Shown here in pieces: positions 45,301 to 50,070 of a DNA stretch of 50,070 bases. Each line of letters starts with the position of its first letter. The first letter of the stretch is position 1. This DNA is from DASZBX01 sp035943635 (lineage in GTDB: Bacteria; Actinomycetota; Actinomycetes; Streptomycetales; Catenulisporaceae): assembly GCA_035943635.1 (NCBI GenBank), contig DASZBX010000121.1:1-50070 (forward strand), written 5' to 3'. A model generated the notes under the pieces. It was not told the origin of the DNA. It was given only the letters and a program-made list of their open reading frames with translations, and searched no databases. Both the position numbers and the translations under genes were made by a program.

Positions 45301-46853
45301 CGCTGCTGCCCGGCGCCCGGATCGGCAAGCGCGCCGAGACCGCCCCCGGCTCGGCCGTGGACGACCCGGTGCCCACCAGCCAGCGCTGGGCCGGCGTGCC
45401 CGCGGTCAAGATCGGCAAGGCGACCCGGCACTGGCCCAAGGAACGCCCGCCCCGTTCACTCAAATGGGCGCTGATGTACGCGGCCGGCACCCTCGGCCTG
45501 AGCCTGCTGCCGGTGCTCGCGCTGGTGCCGGGCGTGCTCGTGCTCGGGTCGGCCGTGCGGCACAGTGCCACGTCCGGGGCCGCGCTCAGCCAGGCGTTGC
45601 TGTGGGTCGCGCCCGCCGCACTGTGCTCGCTGGTCGCGTACGCCGGGATGGTGCTCGTCGCGGTGCGCGCGCTCGGCATCGGCCTGCGGGCCGGCTGCCA
45701 CCCGCTGCACAGCCGGATGGCGTGGCAGGCCTGGGGCACCGAACGCCTGATGGACCTGGCCCGCACGGTGCTGTTTCCGCTGTACTCCAGCCTGCTGACC
45801 CCGGTGTGGCTGCGCGCGCTCGGGATGAAGGTCGGGCGCCGGGTCGAGGCGTCGACCGTGCTCGCCCTGCCCAGCATGACCACAGTGGGCGACGGCGCGT
45901 TCCTGGCCGACGACACCATGGTCGCCAATTATGAACTCGGCGGCGGCTTCCTGCGGATCGACGAGGCGGAGATCGGCGAACGCGCCTTCCTCGGCAACTC
46001 CGGCATGGCCGCGGCCGGACGCGCGGTCCAGGACGACTCGCTGATCGGCGTCCTGTCCGCGGCGCCGAAGAAGTCCAAGGCGGGCAGCTCGTATCTCGGC
46101 ATGCCGCCGATGAAGCTGCCGCGCACGGCCTCCGGCGGCGACCAGAGCCGCACCTTCGACCCGCCGCGGCACCTGATCGCGGCTCGGTCGGCGGTCGAGG
46201 CCTGCCGGATCATCCCGGTACTGTGCAGCGCCGCCCTCGCGGTCCTGGCACTGGCCGGGTTCGAGGAGCTGGCCCAGTGGAACGGGATCGCCGCGGCCCT
46301 GCTCGGCGGGGTGCTGCTGCTCGCCACCGGCGTGGCCGCCGGGCTCGTTTCGACCGCGGCGAAGTGGGCACTGGTCGGTCGGTACCGGCCGGTCGAGCAC
46401 CCGCTGTGGAGTTCGTTCGTCTGGCGCACCGAACTGGCCGACACCTTCATCGAGGTGCTGGCCGTGCCGTGGGTGGCCGGTTCGATCGGCGGGACCCCGC
46501 TGATGAGCCTGTGGCTGCGCGGCCTCGGCGCGAGGGTGGGCCGGGGTGTGTGGTGTGAGACGTACTGGCTGCCCGAGTCGGACCTGGTCCGCCTGGGCGA
46601 CGGCGCGAGCGTCAACCGCGGCTGCGTCGTGCAGACCCATTTGTTCCACGACCGCATCATGCGGATGGACGCAGTGGAGCTGGGCGAGGGCGCGACGCTC
46701 GGACCACACGCTATCGTGCTACCTGGCACGACCGTCGGGGCACGCACCACGATCGGCCCGTCGTCCCTCGTCATGCGCGCCGAGCGCGTGCCGCAGGACA
46801 CCCGCTGGATGGGCAACCCGATCGAGGCGTGGCACGTGGAGGAGACCGAGTAG
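42384..46853 (+). CDS. pls: Pls-type single-module NRPS (poly(amino acid) synthetase)
   Basis: A 1489-aa membrane synthetase. Residues 1-200 are a disordered Ala/Pro/Glu-rich extension. An adenylation domain (~205-680) has IIFTSGSTGRPKGVAVPH (A3), FDASCEEMWLAWRHGACL (A4), NTYGPTEATVVACAAQL (A5) and YRSGDLVRAEPEGLLFLGR (A7). The carrier domain has the phosphopantetheine Ser739 in GVGGGSLAAAQLI. Six TM segments follow (about 796-826, 836-850, 1030-1056, 1071-1101, 1276-1296, 1305-1330), alternating with soluble domains of hexapeptide-like turns (for example VRVGAGATVGTRSTLLPGARI). This is the layout of epsilon-poly-L-lysine synthetase. It probably builds an isopeptide-linked homopolymer and exports it; the monomer (Lys, Dab, Orn or other) cannot be assigned safely. 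ATG 42384 follows AAGGAT. Confidence 0.88.
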   Translation: MTAMTHFHESPTDTDAPGDRPPAPASGDGRAADPASDPGPTPGPAPAQPTGPAFEQVSASGAGAEPSPARTPGADEAEAAEATEATEATDQLVEPAATAAAAQTDPVAEPAMKPELGSYFPAGFVSAAVAAAAEAKAKAQADELAASTTAETIPATTPESAPDETLRPEPLSAPDQAAAPDEEPAPAPTLVANPALFPGRPAAAPRTLVDILDATTRRHPHEAALDDGTTSLTYQALAAEVDSLRRRLNAVGVGVGDRVGVRVPSGSVDLYISILAVLAAGAAYVPVDAEDPDERADLVFGEAAVCAVLGAGREVRPVAGREPGRRTGRPGPDDDAWIIFTSGSTGRPKGVAVPHRCAAAFADAEAGLFLVDEPLGPGDRVMAGLSVAFDASCEEMWLAWRHGACLTTVPRSLVRSGADLGPWLVEQEITVVSTVPTLAALWPAAALHEVRLLIFGGEACPPELAERLVAEGREVWNTYGPTEATVVACAAQLTGQGPIRIGLPLDGWELAVVDPAEQPVEMGGTGELVIGGVGLARYLDPVKDAEKYAPLPALGWDRAYRSGDLVRAEPEGLLFLGRADEQIKLGGRRIELGEIDSALQALPGVAGAAAAVRTAKSGNQLLVGYLALTPDEKFDHAEAVNRLRSALPAALVPLLAVVDDLPTRTSGKVDRNALPWPLPGTDRAEKAEGSGRSGRARADGSGRPPLAGTEAWLAGQWSDILGIEIDDPVADFFGVGGGSLAAAQLIAPIRSRYPGISVADVYQNPTLRAMARKLDRSTARETAARPIEPTPRRAGVIQCLLMLPLATLVGLRWCVVLGALNNLLAWSGPHSWAPTVSWWWVLAGWVALMSPPGRIAIAAGGARALLHDVRPGNYPRGGSVHLRVWTAERLADLSGATSLSGSWLTTYARALGCEIGPEADLHSLPPVTGMLRLGRGCAVDTEVDLSGHWLDGDVLRLGTVRVGAGATVGTRSTLLPGARIGKRAETAPGSAVDDPVPTSQRWAGVPAVKIGKATRHWPKERPPRSLKWALMYAAGTLGLSLLPVLALVPGVLVLGSAVRHSATSGAALSQALLWVAPAALCSLVAYAGMVLVAVRALGIGLRAGCHPLHSRMAWQAWGTERLMDLARTVLFPLYSSLLTPVWLRALGMKVGRRVEASTVLALPSMTTVGDGAFLADDTMVANYELGGGFLRIDEAEIGERAFLGNSGMAAAGRAVQDDSLIGVLSAAPKKSKAGSSYLGMPPMKLPRTASGGDQSRTFDPPRHLIAARSAVEACRIIPVLCSAALAVLALAGFEELAQWNGIAAALLGGVLLLATGVAAGLVSTAAKWALVGRYRPVEHPLWSSFVWRTELADTFIEVLAVPWVAGSIGGTPLMSLWLRGLGARVGRGVWCETYWLPESDLVRLGDGASVNRGCVVQTHLFHDRIMRMDAVELGEGATLGPHAIVLPGTTVGARTTIGPSSLVMRAERVPQDTRWMGNPIEAWHVEETE

Positions 46854-46855
46854 CA

Positions 46856-48187
46856 GTGGGCAAAGGACCGGCCGGATCCGCCGCCGAGGCGGATCCCTAT
46901 TTCCCTGCCCACGGTGACCCCTCCTTCCGGGTGACCCGGTACGAGCTGGAGTTGGGCTACCGGCCGCACACCAACCGGCTGGAAGGCGTGGCGCGGCTGA
47001 GCGCGGTGGCCGGTCAGTCGCTCACGTCGTTCGCCCTGGACCTGGGGGATCAACTCCAGGTGCGGCGGGTGGCGGTGAACGGGGAACCGGCGCACTACAC
47101 CCACCGGGCCGGGAAGCTGCGGGTGCGGCATGCTCGGACGGTTCCGGCTGAGGGCAAGTTCAGCGTGGAGGTGCGCTACGCGGGCACCCCGCGCCCGATG
47201 CGCAGCCCGTGGGGCGGCCTCGGGTGGGAGGAGCTGACCGACGGCGCATTGGTGGCCAGCCAGCCGATCGGGGCCCCGTCGTGGTTCCCGTGTAATGACC
47301 GGCCTGCGGATAAGGCGTCGTATCGGATCGCGCTGGCTGTGCCGCATGAGTACACGGCGGTTGCGAACGGGACGCTCATCGCGCGCAGTGTGGGGGCGCG
47401 AAGTACGACGTGGGTCTACGAGCAGCCTGCGCCGACGTCGACGTATTTGGTGTCCGTGCAGGTTGGGCGGTATGACATGGTTACGCTCGCCGACGGCCCG
47501 GTTCCACAGACCGCGGCTGTGCCGGCGAAGTTGCGTTCGCAGTTTTTGGTGGATTTCGGTCGGCAGCCGCAGATGATGGATGTGTTCCAGGAGCTTTATG
47601 GGCCATATCCGTTTGCGGAGTATGTGGTCGTGCTGGCTGATGATGAGCTTGATGTGCCGGTTGAGGCGCAGGGTATGTCGGTTTTCGGGCGTAACCATCT
47701 TGATGGTGTGCGGGGGTATGAGCGGCTGGTTGCGCATGAGTTGTCGCATCAGTGGTTCGGCAACAGCGTGACCGTCGCGGACTGGCGGCATATCTGGCTC
47801 AATGAGGGCTTCGCCAAGTATGCGGAGTGGTTGTGGTCTGAGCGGTCGGGCGGGTTGCCTGCGGTTGAGTTCGCGGCGCAGTCATATTTCCATCTGCGGA
47901 ATCTGCCTCAGACTTTGCTGCTGGCTGATCCCGGGCGTGCGGATATGTTCGATGATCGGTTGTATCGGCGGGGTGGGTTGGCGCTGCATGCGTTGCGGGT
48001 GGAGATGGGGGATGCGGCGTTCTTCACGTTGATTAAGGAATGGGCTACGGAGAATCGGGACGGTGTGGTCACCACGCCGGAGCTGATAGCCATGGCGCAG
48101 CGTCATTGTGAGCAGCCGCTCGATTCGTTGTTTGCTGCCTGGTTGTATAGCACCGCTTTGCCGCAGTGGCCTAGTACGAAGGGTTGA
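46856..48187 (+). CDS. M1-family zinc aminopeptidase next to pls
   Basis: A 443-aa protein from GTG 46856, 2 bp after the pls-type stop, with GGAGGAG upstream. The zinc site is H294-E295-x-x-H298 in VAHELSHQWFGNSV with Glu317 in WLNEGFAKYAEWLW, the exact HExxH-x18-E spacing. The usual GAMEN exopeptidase motif is replaced by VPVEAQGMSVFGRN. No signal peptide is seen. M1 peptidases encoded beside pls genes have been linked to poly-lysine degradation/self-protection, the probable role here. From ~47280 the third codon position shifts from C-rich to G/T-rich. Confidence 0.9.
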   Translation: MGKGPAGSAAEADPYFPAHGDPSFRVTRYELELGYRPHTNRLEGVARLSAVAGQSLTSFALDLGDQLQVRRVAVNGEPAHYTHRAGKLRVRHARTVPAEGKFSVEVRYAGTPRPMRSPWGGLGWEELTDGALVASQPIGAPSWFPCNDRPADKASYRIALAVPHEYTAVANGTLIARSVGARSTTWVYEQPAPTSTYLVSVQVGRYDMVTLADGPVPQTAAVPAKLRSQFLVDFGRQPQMMDVFQELYGPYPFAEYVVVLADDELDVPVEAQGMSVFGRNHLDGVRGYERLVAHELSHQWFGNSVTVADWRHIWLNEGFAKYAEWLWSERSGGLPAVEFAAQSYFHLRNLPQTLLLADPGRADMFDDRLYRRGGLALHALRVEMGDAAFFTLIKEWATENRDGVVTTPELIAMAQRHCEQPLDSLFAAWLYSTALPQWPSTKG

Positions 48188-48244
48188 CTGCGGGGGGTCC
48201 GGGGGCTACGAAGGCTGCGAATCCGTGCGCTGCTGCGATCATGA

Positions 48245-48286
48245 TCGTAAGCATGGATTTTAACGATTTCTGATTCGTAAGCATGG
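48245..48286. repeat. Direct repeat TCGTAAGCATGG, 30-bp spacing
   Basis: Two identical 12-bp copies (48245-48256 and 48275-48286) in the promoter region of the SRPBCC gene, about three helical turns apart. Possible regulator-binding sites. Confidence 0.55.
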
Positions 48287-48338
48287 CTACGGCTTGACTG
48301 TGGACATGCGTATGCCCACCCCCACGAGAGGCGCCAGT

Positions 48339-48917
<579 letters not shown>

Positions 48918-49100
48918 CTGTGCTGCATGGGTGCGGGACGCTTGGTGAGTAGTGGCTGCTGACTTGCTGGTTGCATAGTGGTTGCTGGTTACTGGTTGCG
49001 TCGCCGTGTCAGCGTGCGTTTACTGCTATGCCTCCGGCGGGCCAGGAACCCCCAAGGATCCCCATGGACTGATCCGGTTGGGATGGTGGTTACTTTTTGG

Positions 49101-49298
49101 GTGTGTCGGATCGGGATCCTCGGTGCCCCAGTCGGCCCGGAGCCTGCCACACCGGACAGGCCCTATCAACTCCCGGGCCAGGTACTTTGAGCGGTCTGCT
49201 CGCCGCGGCTGAGCTCAAGTTCGGGAGTTGACAGGACCTGCCCGGCGCGGCTGTCTTCGTTCCGCCTGGGCCACCGAGGATCCCGATCCGACACAGCC
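49101..49298. repeat. Large palindromic repeat, copy 1
   Basis: The left arm 49101-49177 is repeated in inverted form at 49222-49298 (the outermost 21 bp from GTCGGATCGGGATCC are identical, the inner part diverged) around a ~44-bp centre. A related copy occurs at 49941 in the opposite orientation. Open frames here on both strands share the same translated pieces and are not genes. Confidence 0.75.
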
Positions 49299-49348
49299 CC
49301 AGCTTTGCGCGGAGGCCGCGCAATCCCCTGAAAAGCACGCGCGAGCCG

Positions 49349-49552
49349 CTACGGCGTAGCTGTTGTGTTGGCGGCCGTGGGGCTGAGCGCGATGTCTACT
49401 ACGACGCCGGTCTCTTCCCATACGTCTGGCATTTGCATGCCGTCGCAGTTCTCGAATTCTCGTGGCGTAGTGAGTACGTCCCGCAGTTCGGTTCCTTCTG
49501 CCTTCGCCCGCCGCCGTGGGCCGTCGTCATCCTGTACTACCCGCTGACGCAT
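49349..49552 (-). CDS. Small hypothetical protein
   Basis: A 67-aa frame (MRQRVVQDDDGPRRR...) that overlaps the end of the neighbouring minus-strand ORF by 26 bp. Polar, with FENCDGMQMPDVWEETG in the middle. No family recognised; it could be the downstream partner of the 49527 ORF or a frame-shifted tail of it. Confidence 0.3.
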   Translation of the reverse strand: MRQRVVQDDDGPRRRAKAEGTELRDVLTTPREFENCDGMQMPDVWEETGVVVDIALSPTAANTTATP

Positions 49553-49811
49553 AGGCGGTCCAAGTCGCGACGATCGCGCCTGCCGTCACCCTCAATCGAA
49601 CCTCAGAAAGACCGGTCTGCTCGTCCCGGAGCTGTAGCACGGCGACCGTCTCAACGGTCCCATCCAAAGCAACGTGCAGATCCGCTGGCACCGTAGCAGC
49701 GGCGGCGGGCACGAATTCGAGCCAAAACCTGATCTCATCGCCAACCGACAACGTGACATGAGGCCGGTCCCCAAAGGAAATACGGTCAATGACAACCGGG
49801 ACGACTTCCAT
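49527..49811 (-). CDS. Small hypothetical protein, beta-rich
   Basis: A 94-aa frame starting MEVVPVVIDRISFGDRPHV. Regular alternation of hydrophobic residues (VTLSVGDEIRFWLEFVP, GTVETVAVLQLRD, LSEVRLRVTAGAIVATW) looks like a real beta-sheet protein. No ribosome binding site was found. It lies between the two large palindromic repeats. Family unknown. Confidence 0.45.
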   Translation of the reverse strand: MEVVPVVIDRISFGDRPHVTLSVGDEIRFWLEFVPAAAATVPADLHVALDGTVETVAVLQLRDEQTGLSEVRLRVTAGAIVATWTAYASAGSTG

Positions 49812-49940
49812 CACAACACTGTATTGGCGGTAGATCCACTACGCACCAACCTGCCGCAGCCCGCCGTATCAGCTGTATGGTTCGCCTGGCTGCTGCGGTC
49901 GTTGAAGGGGTCTGCGCGACTCTCGCGCAAGGCTGGGGCT

Positions 49941-50070
49941 GTGTCGGATCGGGATCCTCGGTGGCCCAGGCGGTTCGTAGACTGCCGCGCCGGGCAGGTC
50001 CTGTCAACTCCCGTACTCGAGCTCAGCCGAGGCGAGCGGACTACCCGAAGCAACAAGCCCGGGAGTTGAT
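49941..50070. repeat. Large palindromic repeat, copy 2 (cut by window edge)
   Basis: The arm 49941-50013 matches the reverse complement of the right arm of copy 1; the centre (50014-50059) is complementary to the copy-1 centre; and the second arm begins at 50060 (CGGGAGTTGAT) before the window ends. Same element in inverted orientation. Confidence 0.75.

Noticed and set aside
42204..45431. 1075-codon minus-strand frame opposite the pls-type gene
   Set aside because: Antisense shadow; the plus strand has all adenylation motifs.
49090..49338. Small frames inside the palindromic repeats (also 49811-50056)
   Set aside because: Their translations share the same repeat-derived pieces (GHRGSRSD); they reflect the DNA repeat, not a protein family.

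Overview
The window is very GC-rich, with C or G at almost every third codon position, and is packed with actinomycete families: a SARP regulator, an XRE/DUF397 pair, a NarL-type kinase/regulator with a Drr-like ABC exporter, class F sortase, the ImuA'/ImuB/DnaE2 mutasome, and a Pls-like poly(amino acid) synthetase. It is chromosomal DNA of a Streptomyces/Catenulispora-like actinomycete; the species cannot be read from the sequence.

Layout. 0-5 kb: tail of a ricin-type lectin, a HAD hydrolase, then an ABC exporter with its two-component system. 5-12 kb: a small GNAT, hemerythrin, two back-to-back gene remnants left by one deletion (BenE transporter and cupin regulator), a divergent MFS/AraC pair, YjbQ, STAS, a Holin-X/DUF3618 pair, and a collapsed PAS/GAF/STAS sensor. 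12-17 kb: a cell-surface cluster (long Ala/Pro-rich membrane protein, DUF4397 protein, class F sortase) behind a CRP-like site. 17-24 kb: a regulator-rich stretch (DUF6292-like protein, GNAT, GntR, Cys-rich small protein, DUF397 + XRE, 980-aa SARP). 24-30.4 kb: the complete imuA'-imuB-dnaE2 mutagenesis operon on the minus strand, with a LexA-like site over the imuA' start. 30.6-33.5 kb: PPOX/F420 protein, truncated SDR, small unknowns and dapF.

33.5-41 kb looks accessory. Two abutting TA-flanked palindromic elements are followed by an excisionase-like HTH protein, a membrane di-iron desaturase-like enzyme, a divergent DapF homologue whose two catalytic Cys are replaced by Asp and His, a 2-TM protein of unknown family, a membrane PP2C phosphatase and a primase-polymerase. 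After a 1.3-kb gene-poor gap, 42.4-48.2 kb carries a 1489-aa Pls-type synthetase (A-T-six TM with hexapeptide-like soluble domains) followed two bases later by an M1 metallopeptidase, the pairing expected for making and trimming a homopoly(amino acid). The last 2 kb hold an SRPBCC gene with a G-quadruplex-prone tail and two large oppositely oriented palindromic repeats bracketing two small unknown ORFs.

Most promising for new biology: the Pls/M1 pair with an unusual N-terminal extension; the desaturase/DapF-like/2-TM group beside the palindromic elements; and the long palindromic repeats at the right end. Three separate genes have been shortened by deletion, pointing to ongoing decay. No rRNA, tRNA or CRISPR array was seen.
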